Positions 53,306-61,127 of a stretch of 64,000 bases of DNA are shown here, one piece after another. Position 1 is the stretch's first letter; the number at the start of each line of letters is the position of its first letter. This stretch comes from Spirochaetaceae bacterium bin103 (GTDB taxonomy: Bacteria > Spirochaetota > Spirochaetia > SZUA-6 > Bin103), in assembly GCA_002238925.1 (NCBI GenBank), contig MPNH01000013.1:20841-84840 (forward strand), read 5' to 3'. The position numbers and the translations under genes were made by a program. A model generated the notes under the pieces. That model did no database searches, was not told where the DNA came from, and saw nothing but the letters and a program-made list of their open reading frames with translations.

Positions 53306-53884
53306 TTACGGACTTGCGGACGAATTGCCCGGAAGGGTGGCGGATGCGGGTGATCGGCTGCCCGTGGCAACTACGCGCGCCGGGCGTTCGCCGGTGGGGA
53401 GTTCGACTACCAGGTAAGCGCCGTCGCGCTCGACCGGGTAGGTTTCGGCCGTGTAGGGGCCCTTTACCATGCCGGGCGCGGGCGCGCCGGCGTCGTCCTG
53501 AGGATCGTCGCCGGGGACCAGGTCGGCGCCGGCAACCTTGGCCACCGCGTAGCGGTTTACTCGCAGCTTGTCGGGGGCGCACCATGACTGGCCGGTGCGC
53601 AGGTGGAACTCCCAGCCGTGCCATGGGCAGGAGAGTATCTCGCGGCTCGGCTGGTAGTCGAATTGGCCAGGGCGCTCCGACTGCAGCACGCCCCAGAGCT
53701 GGCCCTCGCACAGCGCGCCGCCCTGGTGCGGGCAGCGGTTGCGCAGCGCGAAGTACTCGCCGCCGACGTTGAACACGCCAATGGAACGGCCGGCAACGGC
53801 GACGATCTTGCGCTCGCCCGGCGCGATCTCATCAGCCCCGGCGACCACGTGGCGCACCGTCGCCGCGCGCCGTCTGGCGCTCAC
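53306..53884 (-). CDS. Rieske [2Fe-2S] protein
   Basis: The 192-residue soluble protein has the Rieske ligands in RNRCPHQGGALCEG and SCPWHGWEFHL (CxH and CxxH, near residues 60 and 105). The preceding VRHVVAGADEIAPGERKIVA and GRSIGVFNVGGEYFALRN are like small Rieske ferredoxins. No oxygenase catalytic domain is attached. The start is unclear: GTG at 53884 is used, with ATGs at 53941 and 53974 and a GTG at 53857 as alternatives. It lies downstream of two amidohydrolase genes on the same strand and may donate electrons in the same pathway. Confidence 0.85.
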   Translation of the reverse strand: MSARRRAATVRHVVAGADEIAPGERKIVAVAGRSIGVFNVGGEYFALRNRCPHQGGALCEGQLWGVLQSERPGQFDYQPSREILSCPWHGWEFHLRTGQSWCAPDKLRVNRYAVAKVAGADLVPGDDPQDDAGAPAPGMVKGPYTAETYPVERDGAYLVVELPTGERPARVVATGSRSPASATLPGNSSASP

Positions 53885-54054
53885 GTGAACATCACCGGCA
53901 GCCCGTAGCGAAGCAGCGGCTGAGTTCGGGCGGCGATGCATCCCGTCCGGCTGCGTTGCCGCGCGTTCACACATGCCGGATATGGCCGCTCGTGCGCCCT
54001 GCCAGCTGGGCGCCTCGCCGCTCTCGGTGCGACGCCGGGGTTCATCGCGCCGTG

Positions 54055-55188
54055 CTAGAACCCGTACAGGGCGGCCGCGTTGTCGTAGCGGATGCGCGTC
54101 TTGAGCTCTTCGGGGAGGGTATGCGGCAGCACGATATCGGGGTTGTCGCTGTCCCAGTGCGGGTAGTCGCTGGCCATCAGCAGGTGGTCCGCCATGGCGC
54201 CGAAATGGTCGAGCAGGCGGCTGAAGTCGCTCGGGCGCGGCGGCTCCTCGATCGGCTGGGTGGTGATGTAGACGTGCCCGGCGACGATTTCGGACGGCTT
54301 GCGCGTTACGTGCGGCACCTCGGCCTTCAGCAGTTTCCAGGCGGCGTCGAGGCGCCACATCAGCGACGGCGCCCACGCGAACGCGTTCTCGATCGAGATC
54401 AGCTTGATGCCGAAGCGGTCGAACACGCCTTCCATCACCAGGCTGGTGATGTTGGCCTGCACCGACTGGGCGGGGCTGAGGTGGTCTTCGATGTAGTAGG
54501 AGGCATGGCCGGCGCCGGTGATCGGGTGTCCGTAGGCGCCGAACGCGTGGCTGGCCACGTGCAGTCCTTCCTCCGCGCACGCCTCGTAGATCGGCCAGTA
54601 CTTGCGGCGCCCCATCGGCTCCTGCAAGCGGCCCTTGAACAGCACCTGCACGAAGCGTCCGTCACGCGCACAGCGGCGCACCTCGGCGGCGGCCGCCACC
54701 GGGTCCTCGCTGGCGATCATGATCGACGCGCGCAGCCGCTCGTCCCGGTCCAGCCACTCGGCCACCTGCCAGTCGTTGCAGGCGCGCGCCAGGGCGGCGC
54801 CCAGCTCCAGGTCGAGCGCGGTGTTGGCCAGCACCGCGGGCTGCAGGACGGCGTAGGCGACGTGGTAGGGATCGAGAAAGTGCTGGCGGGTAAACTCCAC
54901 GTCGGAGCCCGAAGAACGGCCCGACGGCGGCCTGGCATCCTCGCGGTGATCCATGAAGCGGGGATAGTAGCCGCTGTTGGGGGTGCGCACGCCGAACGCG
55001 TCCAGGTGGTCGCGCCAGCGCTGCGACAGGTACGGGTAGAGATCCTTGAGCGAGTCAATCTCGTTGTGCAGGTCGCAGTCGATGATCGCCGGGCGGGCCG
55101 GGGCCGCACGCTCGGCCACGGCGGGATACGGCGTGGCAGCCTCCCGTGCGTCCAGTGCGGGTGCCGGTGCCGTCATGGTCGGGCTCAT
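54055..55188 (-). CDS. Amidohydrolase family protein (ACMSD-type TIM barrel)
   Basis: The 377-residue metal-dependent hydrolase or decarboxylase starts its barrel with PAIIDCDLHNEIDSLKDLYPYL (DxH metal motif near residue 38; shown in two parts of under 20: PAIIDCDLHNE and IDSLKDLYPYL). VASHAFGAYGHP holds a further metal His, KLISIENAFAWAPSLMWR is the strand with Glu, and MASDYPHWDSDNPD supplies the last catalytic Asp. The set matches amidohydrolase family 2 proteins (ACMSD, isoprene- and aromatic-acid decarboxylase relatives). It sits between a homologue and the Rieske gene. Confidence 0.9.
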   Translation of the reverse strand: MSPTMTAPAPALDAREAATPYPAVAERAAPARPAIIDCDLHNEIDSLKDLYPYLSQRWRDHLDAFGVRTPNSGYYPRFMDHREDARPPSGRSSGSDVEFTRQHFLDPYHVAYAVLQPAVLANTALDLELGAALARACNDWQVAEWLDRDERLRASIMIASEDPVAAAAEVRRCARDGRFVQVLFKGRLQEPMGRRKYWPIYEACAEEGLHVASHAFGAYGHPITGAGHASYYIEDHLSPAQSVQANITSLVMEGVFDRFGIKLISIENAFAWAPSLMWRLDAAWKLLKAEVPHVTRKPSEIVAGHVYITTQPIEEPPRPSDFSRLLDHFGAMADHLLMASDYPHWDSDNPDIVLPHTLPEELKTRIRYDNAAALYGF

Positions 55189-55218
55189 GTTCGCCTCCTC
55201 GCAGCCCGGCCGGCCGGT

Positions 55219-56284
55219 TCAGAGCCGGTACAGACCGCGCGCATTTTCGCTGCGAACCTTAACTTGCAATGCGCGCGGCAAATGTGCAAGCAGCGCCGGC
55301 TCCGGGTCGGCGGCGTGCAGGTGCGGGTAGTCGCTGGCGTACAGCAGCATGTGGTCGCCGCCGAGTTGCGCCACCACGTCAAGCAACGGACCGGGCTCGG
55401 GCGGTGCGTCGAGCGGCTGGATGGCGAGCCGCACGTGCTCGCGCACGTACTCGGAAGGCGGCCTCTTTACCCACGGCACCAGCCGGCGCAGGTTCTTCCA
55501 CTCCTTGTCCATGCGCCACAGGTGCGCCGGCAGCCAGGTAAAACCCGACTCCAGGAATGCCACGCGCAGCTTCGGGAAGGCGTCGAACACGCCCTCCACG
55601 ATCATGCTGGTGAGCTGGGTGGCGAACACGCCGGCCATGTCGGCGTACACCTCGATGAAGTAGGAGGGCCAGCCGGTAGGGGTGGGCGGCGTCACCGGGG
55701 AGCCGCCGAAGTGGATGCCGGCCACCAGGCCGTGGCGTTCGATGCACTCCCACAGCGGGTGGAACAGCCGGCTGCCGAGGGGGTGCTCGGTGCGCGCCGG
55801 GATCAGCACCTGGACGAAGCCGGGCCTGCCGGCGACGCGGTCGATCTCGGCCACCGCCAGCGCCGGAATCCGGATCGGTACCACCACCGACCCGCGCAGG
55901 CGCGGCTCCGGCTGCAGCCACTCGCTGCTGAGCCAGTCGTTGACCGCGCCGGCCAGCGCCGCCGCCACGTCGGGGTGGTGCACGCTGTCCACCGCGTACA
56001 GGCAACTGGCGATCGCGGCCTCCACTCCGGTGCCGTCGAGCACGTCGGCGCGCAGCCGCTCCAGGCTGGGGCCCGCCCCCCGGGGGGCCCGGGCCGGGGG
56101 CCCCCTCCTCCGGTGGACCGGCGTTCGGCGCCCCCTTCGGGTAATAGTGCTGGCTCGCGCCGCGGTCGAGGGTCTGGCTGAAGTGCTCGACCCAGCGTGC
56201 GTCGAGATACGGGTACAGCGTCTCCACCGCCGGCGTGGCGATGTGCACGTCGGCGTCGATCAGCGCGTCGGCCGGCGGGCTCAC
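55219..56284 (-). CDS. Second amidohydrolase family 2 protein (frame broken at about 56060-56115)
   Basis: The N-terminal part, from a GTG at 56284, reads ALIDADVHIATPAVETLYPY (DxH metal motif) and HYYPKGAPNAGPPEEGA. In another frame the rest follows: LDGTGVEAAIASCLYAVDSV, VAGIHFGGSPVTPP (metal His), RVAFLESGFTWLPAHLWRMD and LLYASDYPHLHAADPEP (Asp). The frames are separated by alternating C and G runs, as at other damaged spots in the window, though a clean repeat period is not evident here. The start overlaps the Gfo/Idh stop (GTGA). I think the gene is intact in the organism. It is a paralogue of the next gene downstream. Confidence 0.82.
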
Positions 56285-57471
56285 GAGGGCGCCGCCGCCG
56301 GACTGAGCGCCGCCCGCAGCGCGTCGATTGCCGGTGACTCGTCGTCGGCGGGCAGGGCGAGCGGCCGCCGTTCGATGGCGCTGCGGTAGGCGGCCAGCAA
56401 CACCGCGTACTGCGCGGTCGCCTTGGCCAGGGCCAGCGGGTGGTCCGCTTCGGCCCCTTGATCCGCCGCGGTCTGCCGGCCCGGGAAGCCGGTGCTTCGG
56501 TTGCCGTCGTGTGCCGTTTCGCGTTCCGCTTTGCGCTGTGCGTATTTCGGCTCGCGGAGTGACCGCGCCGACTCGATCCAGTCGAGCACCGAATCGACCA
56601 GGGCTGATTCGGCGGGCGCGTCGTGCTCCCAGTAGTCGTGTGCACCGCGCTCCAGGCGCCCATGCAGCAGCGTTTCCCACGACCACATGGTCCAGGTCAC
56701 GTGGCCGCGTTCGCCGTACACGGTGATGCGCTTGTGGCCCCACACCGCCTCGCGCGCGTCCGGCGGGGCTTCCGTCAGCCGCGGCGCACCGGCGCCGCAG
56801 CGCAGCACGGCGCGCAGGCCGCCTTCGAAGTCGATCGCCGCCAGCAGGTCGTCGGGGGCGAAGTGATTGCGCGGCGACGGCTGCAGGCCGTCCGCGCCGG
56901 ACGCCTGCCCGAGCACCGCCGCCGGTTGCTCGCCGCCGGCGAAGGCGAACACCGACTGCAGGGCGTGCGTGCCCTGGTAGGCGGCGTTCATGCCGGTGCT
57001 GGCGTCGATGAAGCGCACCGTGCCGATGGCGCCGTCCGCGACCAGGCGCTGCAGGCGCCGGCGCGGGGCGTGGTAGTGGAGCTGGTGGTTGACGGCTACC
57101 CTCAGCGGCGAGCTGCGTGCGAACGCGGCCAGCGCTGCGCAGTCGGGCCCATCAATGGCGATCGGTTTCTCAATGATCGCCGCCGGCACCCCGGCGGCCG
57201 CGATCTGCCCCAGCAACTCCAGGCGCGCGTCCGGAGGCGTGTTGACGTGCACCACGTCGGGCCGTTCGCGGGCCAGCATCTCGCGGTAGTCGTCGTAACG
57301 AGTGGCGATTCCGAAGGCATCGGCCAACTCGTCCCGCTTGTCCGCTGTCCGCGCCGACACCGCTACCAGCTTGGCGCGCCGCTGGTGGCGGTACGCGAGC
57401 GCATGGTGCCGCGCCCGCCCGCCGCTGGCGCCAATGATCACACTCCGATAGTCGCCCGCCACGCACGCCAC
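56281..57471 (-). CDS. Gfo/Idh/MocA family oxidoreductase
   Basis: The 396-residue protein has the Rossmann start YRSVIIGASGGRARHHALAY, VVHVNTPPDARLELLG and the signature AAIIEKPIAIDGPD near residue 103. The substrate domain includes VNHQLHYHAPRRRLQRLV and the active-site-like DASTGMNAAYQGTHAL. The C-terminal portion has a low-complexity insert (residues about 325-350). It is first in an operon with two amidohydrolases and the Rieske protein. A pathway that oxidises a cyclic polyol or aromatic-like compound and then hydrolyses it would fit, as inference. Confidence 0.88.
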   Translation of the reverse strand: MACVAGDYRSVIIGASGGRARHHALAYRHQRRAKLVAVSARTADKRDELADAFGIATRYDDYREMLARERPDVVHVNTPPDARLELLGQIAAAGVPAAIIEKPIAIDGPDCAALAAFARSSPLRVAVNHQLHYHAPRRRLQRLVADGAIGTVRFIDASTGMNAAYQGTHALQSVFAFAGGEQPAAVLGQASGADGLQPSPRNHFAPDDLLAAIDFEGGLRAVLRCGAGAPRLTEAPPDAREAVWGHKRITVYGERGHVTWTMWSWETLLHGRLERGAHDYWEHDAPAESALVDSVLDWIESARSLREPKYAQRKAERETAHDGNRSTGFPGRQTAADQGAEADHPLALAKATAQYAVLLAAYRSAIERRPLALPADDESPAIDALRAALSPAAAPS

Positions 57472-57657
57472 TGTAGCATGCCGGCGCTTGCCCGTGGCGG
57501 CATCGGTCCCCGTACTGTCCCGTACTGTGCTTTGTTGTTAGCAGCTCGGACACGGCGGCGCCGCTCGGTCATTTAGACCAAGCGCGGATGCGGGCCGCAC
57601 CGGGCCAGGTGCAGTGGTACCGTCGCTCCGACGCTCCGACCGTGCTACCATATATTC

Positions 57658-57963
57658 ATGGCTGCTCGCTACCGGGACTGGCTTCGGCAGGCGGACGCCG
57701 ATCTGCGGCACGCCGGGCAGGCGCGCGGCCATGGCGCGCACGAGTGGGCCTGCTTTGCCGCCCAACAGGCGGCCGAAAAGGCACTCAAGGCGGTCATCCT
57801 GAGCCGGGGAGCGGATGCCTGGGGTCATACGGTGACCGCTCTGCTCGGCGTGGTGGCGACCGCGGCGCAGGCCGGGGAGGATTTGATTACGTGCGCCAAG
57901 AGCCTCGACAAGCATTACATCCCCACCCGCTACCCGAACGGCTTCGACACCGGCGCACGGTGA
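57658..57963 (+). CDS. HEPN domain protein, C-terminus probably truncated
   Basis: The 101-residue helical protein reads YRDWLRQADADLRHAGQARG, WACFAAQQAAEKALKAVIL, HTVTALLGVV and LDKHYIPTRYPNGFD, the pattern of the HEPN (PF05168) family. HEPN proteins pair with MNT nucleotidyltransferases as toxin and antitoxin. Family members continue for about 25-30 residues after the RYPN motif; here a TGA comes ten bases later. The next gene lacks its own start region, so a deletion across the junction seems likely. The ATG is preceded by tatattc rather than a clear ribosome site. Confidence 0.75.
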   Translation: MAARYRDWLRQADADLRHAGQARGHGAHEWACFAAQQAAEKALKAVILSRGADAWGHTVTALLGVVATAAQAGEDLITCAKSLDKHYIPTRYPNGFDTGAR

Positions 57964-58298
57964 ACGGCACTCCTGCGCCGGGCAGCGACGTCGACGTGTG
58001 TATCGTGCTATCTGGTTCGAACCGGCCCGTCCGGGACCGCGTCGGAGACTACCTTCCGTTCGGTTTCCCGGTCGGAGTCGACTTGTTTCCCTACACTGAG
58101 ACGGAACTGGAGCGGCTCAAGAGCGAGCACCCCGCCTGGTACGCCGCGATCACCTCCGGAATCGATCTCCCCATTCACACGGAGAGTCCGGGCACCAATC
58201 CGACAGGCGCTCCGGCTCGGAGGCCAACCAGATCGGGGTGCAGGTATGGAGCAGGTAGCGATTTACCGGTCCCACCCCATCCCTGCGGTATGGAATGA
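57960..58298 (+). CDS. MNT-type nucleotidyltransferase, N-terminus missing
   Basis: A GTG at 57960, overlapping the HEPN stop, opens VNGTPAPGSDVDVCIVLSGS. The SDVDV acidic pair is the metal site of minimal nucleotidyltransferases, and VGVDLFPYTETELERLKSEH follows as in MNT antitoxins. The GS motif strand (normally LFGSxxxG) that should precede it is cut off, so the protein would lack part of its active site. The C-terminus runs past the usual end into a direct-repeat copy (58288 onward). It is probably a remnant or the product of a fusion deletion. Confidence 0.6.
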   Translation: MNGTPAPGSDVDVCIVLSGSNRPVRDRVGDYLPFGFPVGVDLFPYTETELERLKSEHPAWYAAITSGIDLPIHTESPGTNPTGAPARRPTRSGCRYGAGSDLPVPPHPCGME

Positions 58299-58381
58299 TC
58301 GGTCGCCATGTGATAGGCTCGTTGGCATGGCTGAATACCGCGCCACCACGACGGTAGCGCGCCCGGTCGAGCACGCGGCGC
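58288..58381. repeat. 94-bp direct repeat, copy 1 (upstream region and start of Uma2)
   Basis: Identical in 92 of 94 positions to 60040-60133. It carries 39 bases of leader and the first 18 codons of the Uma2 gene. Outside these limits the two places are unrelated. Confidence 0.9.
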
Positions 58382-59298
58382 GGCCGCTGGAGTTTCCCGG
58401 TTGCCGGCCGGTGCGCATGTCTCGCGCCGACATCGAGAACTGCGAGCGGCGCATCGAGTACTGGGACGCCGCAACCGAGACCGCCATGGTGTGCGACCCG
58501 GTCAGCACCTATCACGAACACCCCGGGCAGCGCCTGCGCGACCTGGCCACCCGTATCGCCCTGCTGCGCGGCTCGCCGATTGAGACATTCGGTGCCGCCG
58601 ACCTCCTGCAGCGCCGCGCCGATGGTCGCTTGCGGCGCATCCTGGAGGCGGACCAGACCGTATATCTGCACCCGCGCACGACGCGCCCCGAGGGTGCCAG
58701 GATCGAAGTGGGCAGCGACACCCTGCCGGACGTGGTTCTGGAGGTGGACAACACCACCGACGTGCGCCGCGGCAAGTTGTCCCTGTACGAGTCGTGGGGC
58801 TTCCCGGAGGTATGGGTGGAGGTGCCTGACCAGTCCTCGCCGAGCCGCCCGGCCGGCCTGCGCCCCGGCTTGACGATTCATCTGCTGGAAAGCGGCCGCT
58901 TTCGGCCCGCGGCGAGCAGCCGGGCATTCCGGGGCTGGACGGCGCAGGAGATCCACCTCGCGCTGAACGAACGCGAGGTGTCGTACGTCACCATGGCCGC
59001 GCTGCGCAGGGTGGGCCGCACGCTCGGCGCGGCCGTAGGAACCGGCCCGGACGACGACCCGTTGCTGCGCGAGGAGCGCCTGCAGAGCCGCGCCGAGGGC
59101 CGGACGGAGGCCGTTTTGGAGACCCGGCGAGAGGCCGTGCTGCAGGTGCTGAAGCTGCGCGGCCTGCCGGTGTCGGCGGCGTTCCCTGGGCGCCTCGCGG
59201 AGTTCAAGGCGGCCTCCACCGGAGCGCTGGTGCAAGCCGCGCTGGAATGCCGCGACGAGGCCGACTTCCTGCGCCTGATGCGCCAGGAGCAGCATTGA
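58327..59298 (+). CDS. Uma2 family (DUF820) PD-(D/E)XK-like protein
   Basis: The 323-residue protein has a restriction-endonuclease-like core: RIEYWDAATETAMVC, TYHEHPGQRLRDLATRIA, LPDVVLEVDNTTDVRRGKL (Asp...ExD region near residue 140-155) and YESWGFPEVWVEVPD. A C-terminal helical tail with Arg/Glu pairs (RAEGRTEAVLETRREAVLQV) is common in Uma2 proteins. Uma2 proteins are numerous in some genomes, and their role is unsettled. The start MAEYRATTTVARPVEHAA is also found fused to a permease piece at 60079, so this 5' end has been copied or recombined. Confidence 0.82.
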   Translation: MAEYRATTTVARPVEHAARPLEFPGCRPVRMSRADIENCERRIEYWDAATETAMVCDPVSTYHEHPGQRLRDLATRIALLRGSPIETFGAADLLQRRADGRLRRILEADQTVYLHPRTTRPEGARIEVGSDTLPDVVLEVDNTTDVRRGKLSLYESWGFPEVWVEVPDQSSPSRPAGLRPGLTIHLLESGRFRPAASSRAFRGWTAQEIHLALNEREVSYVTMAALRRVGRTLGAAVGTGPDDDPLLREERLQSRAEGRTEAVLETRREAVLQVLKLRGLPVSAAFPGRLAEFKAASTGALVQAALECRDEADFLRLMRQEQH

Positions 59299-59347
59299 AG
59301 CACGGAACTGCCTCCGGCAGATCCAAATAGCCGCCGGTGTGCAGTCC

Positions 59348-59737
59348 TCAGCCGGGGATCACCTGGACCTCGTAGGCGTCGAAGGCTGGATCGACGGTCA
59401 TGATGGGGATGTCCAAGACCATCGCCTGAGCGACAAGCAGCCTGTCAAACGGATCGCGATGGTGGTACGGCAACCCCGCCGTCTTGAGTGCGTGTGAGTG
59501 CTCAATGGCAAGCGCCTGGATCCGATCACGCCGCAGGCGGGCGGCAACGAACTCGTCGGGGGGCTCGGGGAGGTCGAGTTTCCCGAGTGAGTACTGGATG
59601 GCGATCTCCCACGACGAAACTGCCGAGAGCAGGATCTTCGTGGCGGCTTTGTTGAGGAGAGCCACGGCCGGCGCTCGCAGCTTCTCGGGTTCGGTCAACC
59701 ACCAGAGCCAGCAATGGGTATCGATGAGCAGCGTCAT
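59348..59737 (-). CDS. vapC: VapC-type PIN-domain ribonuclease toxin
   Basis: The 129-residue PIN protein has the first acidic residue in LLIDTHCWLWWLTEP, the second in AVSSWEIAIQYSLGKL (Glu), the third in HRDPFDRLLVAQA (Asp) and the last in IMTVDPAFDAYEV. These four complete the Mg2+ site of a type II toxin that cuts RNA. The ATG overlaps the stop of the antitoxin gene (ATGA), the normal antitoxin-first order. The protein appears intact. Confidence 0.93.
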   Translation of the reverse strand: MTLLIDTHCWLWWLTEPEKLRAPAVALLNKAATKILLSAVSSWEIAIQYSLGKLDLPEPPDEFVAARLRRDRIQALAIEHSHALKTAGLPYHHRDPFDRLLVAQAMVLDIPIMTVDPAFDAYEVQVIPG

Positions 59738-59967
59738 TTGTAGAAGGGGGCGATTACCTCATCGGGCAGCGGTGCGTCGAAGTTTGCGGGAACGGTGAAG
59801 AGGCCACGGTCTTGGCCGGAAACGCGTTCTTTGCCCTGCTCTTCATACGAAATGAGCCGAGCGATCGGTCTTCCAGCTCTGGCGATGACGATCTGCTCGC
59901 CAACGGCCACCTGTTTCAGCAGCCGCGACAGATGGGTCTTGGCCTCATGTATGTTCACCGTAGTCAT
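59734..59967 (-). CDS. Phd/YefM-type antitoxin
   Basis: The 77-residue protein begins MTTVNIHEAKTHLSRLLKQV and contains GEQIVIARAGRPIARLISYE, the typical Phd/YefM DNA-binding half. A C-terminal tail, FDAPLPDEVIAPFYK, would wrap the toxin. It overlaps vapC by four bases and should neutralise it and repress the operon. Confidence 0.92.
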   Translation of the reverse strand: MTTVNIHEAKTHLSRLLKQVAVGEQIVIARAGRPIARLISYEEQGKERVSGQDRGLFTVPANFDAPLPDEVIAPFYK

Positions 59968-60039
59968 CCTGGAACGGTAGACTTAGTCCCTCGACTAGTC
60001 AAGACTCGCCGCTGCCCGGCGTTTGCTCAGCATCGTACA

Positions 60040-60133
60040 GTATGGAATGATCGGTCGCTATGTGACAGGCTCGTTGGCATGGCTGAATACCGCGCCACCA
60101 CGACGGTAGCGCGCCCGGTCGAGCACGCGGCGC
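60040..60133. repeat. 94-bp direct repeat, copy 2 (fused to a permease fragment)
   Basis: Second copy of 58288-58381 with two mismatches. It provides a leader and start codon (60079) to a truncated permease piece. Confidence 0.9.
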
Positions 60134-60465
60134 CGCCGCCGGGACTGCTGCTGCTCATGACCATCATGTCGATCCTGGGTACCGGTGCGCCGCAGATCAT
60201 CATCGTGCTGGGCCTGACCTACGGCGTCGGCAGTTCGCGCGTGATCCGGGGTGCGGTGATCGCGGTGAAAGAGAACGCCTACTTCGAGGCTGCACAGGCG
60301 GTCGGCAGCCCGTCCTGGCACATGGTGCTGCGCCACATGCTGCCGTTCGGCGACGCCGTCCGCGACCTGCTCGACCCGCGCCTGCGCGGCGGGGCAGGGC
60401 GCATGGGTGCCCACGGCGGCAAGGCGCCGCAGAAGTCGGCACGAGGGCGCCCGCCGCGCGACTGA
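60079..60465 (+). pseudogene. Chimera: Uma2 start fused to a damaged DppC/OppC-type permease
   Basis: The 128-residue frame opens with the first 18 Uma2 residues (MAEYRATTTVARPVEHAA). It then reads LLLLMTIMSILGTGAPQIII, SRVIRGAVIAVKENAYFEAA and VGSPSWHMVLRHMLP. This is the middle of a peptide/nickel ABC permease with its EAA loop. It jumps directly to FGDAVRDLLDPRLRGG, the normal C-terminus, with about 50 residues missing, and ends in unrelated text. The last motif is an exact 44-bp repeat of 61254-61297. A functional permease is not possible. Confidence 0.75.
60346..60389. repeat. 44-bp perfect direct repeat, copy 1 (permease C-terminus)
   Basis: Identical to 61254-61297. Both encode FGDAVRDLLDPRLRG. 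The two copies flank the RelBE-like module, so they are candidate recombination points. Confidence 0.9.
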
Positions 60466-60693
60466 CCGACACGGGAATGCCAAACCACGAGCAACGAATC
60501 CCCATCAGTACTCGCCTTTCCGCGTAGAGCTTCACTTGCTTCGCCTGAGTCAAACGCCGACGAAAACAGCCATGCACGGACGGGCAGGGCGGCTCCGGGT
60601 TGCCGGCCCATTGCCTTCATGCACAGAATGAGTAGGATAGACAGGCACCTGGGAACAACGCACAGCCGCCCCCGGATGCCGATGGAGGAGCGA

Positions 60694-60900
60694 ATGTTGT
60701 CTCTGCATCCAGAATTCGTCGTAGATGCCCATCAAAACCGAAAGGCTGTCCTGCTCGCGTTTGATGAGTGGGAGCGAGTGGTCACGGAGTTGGAAGAGCT
60801 CGACGATATTCGCCTATACGACGCAGCCACGCGCGGAGGCCGCGAAGCAATCCCGTTCGAGCAGGCCGTTAGGCGTCTCGACGGCGTCGATGATGCGTGA
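60694..60900 (+). CDS. Antitoxin of a RelBE/ParDE-like pair (Phd/YefM-like)
   Basis: The 68-residue protein MLSLHPEFVVDAHQNRKAVL, FDEWERVVTELEELDDIRLYD resembles small antitoxins that accompany RelE/ParE toxins. I chose the ATG at 60694 because GGAGGAG lies at 60683-60689; a more distant ATG at 60619 adds residues without family features. The stop overlaps the toxin GTG by four bases. Confidence 0.8.
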   Translation: MLSLHPEFVVDAHQNRKAVLLAFDEWERVVTELEELDDIRLYDAATRGGREAIPFEQAVRRLDGVDDA

Positions 60901-61127
60901 GCTACTCACTCGAGATTCTACGGAGCGCCGAGAGGCAACTCGCGAAGATTGACCGCCAAGATCGAAGTCGGATCATCAAGACGATCCGAGCGCTCGCGGA
61001 TAGCCCCCGGCCAGCGGGCACCAAGAAGCTTTCGGGCCGCCCCGCATGGCGCGTCAGGGTAGGTCCGTATCGGATCATCTATGAGATCCACGACGACCGG
61101 TGTTTCTGGGCCTTGGGTTGCCGCTGA
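60897..61127 (+). CDS. RelE/ParE-type toxin, C-terminus replaced
   Basis: The 76-residue protein MSYSLEILRSAERQLAKIDR, RIIKTIRALADSPRPAGTKK and WRVRVGPYRIIYEIHDDR is the RelE fold up to the penultimate strand. Normal relatives then continue with a strand like VLVVKVGHRREVY that completes the active site. Here CFWALGCR and a stop follow; those bases encode FLGLGLP of a permease in another frame. The toxin has therefore lost its last strand by a join at about 61100 and is probably inactive or unstable. Confidence 0.75.
   Translation: MSYSLEILRSAERQLAKIDRQDRSRIIKTIRALADSPRPAGTKKLSGRPAWRVRVGPYRIIYEIHDDRCFWALGCR

Noticed and set aside
57472..57657. A gene between the Gfo/Idh start and HEPN
   Set aside because: Only short shadow frames occur. 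The spacer probably holds two divergent promoters, but no clear boxes are visible.
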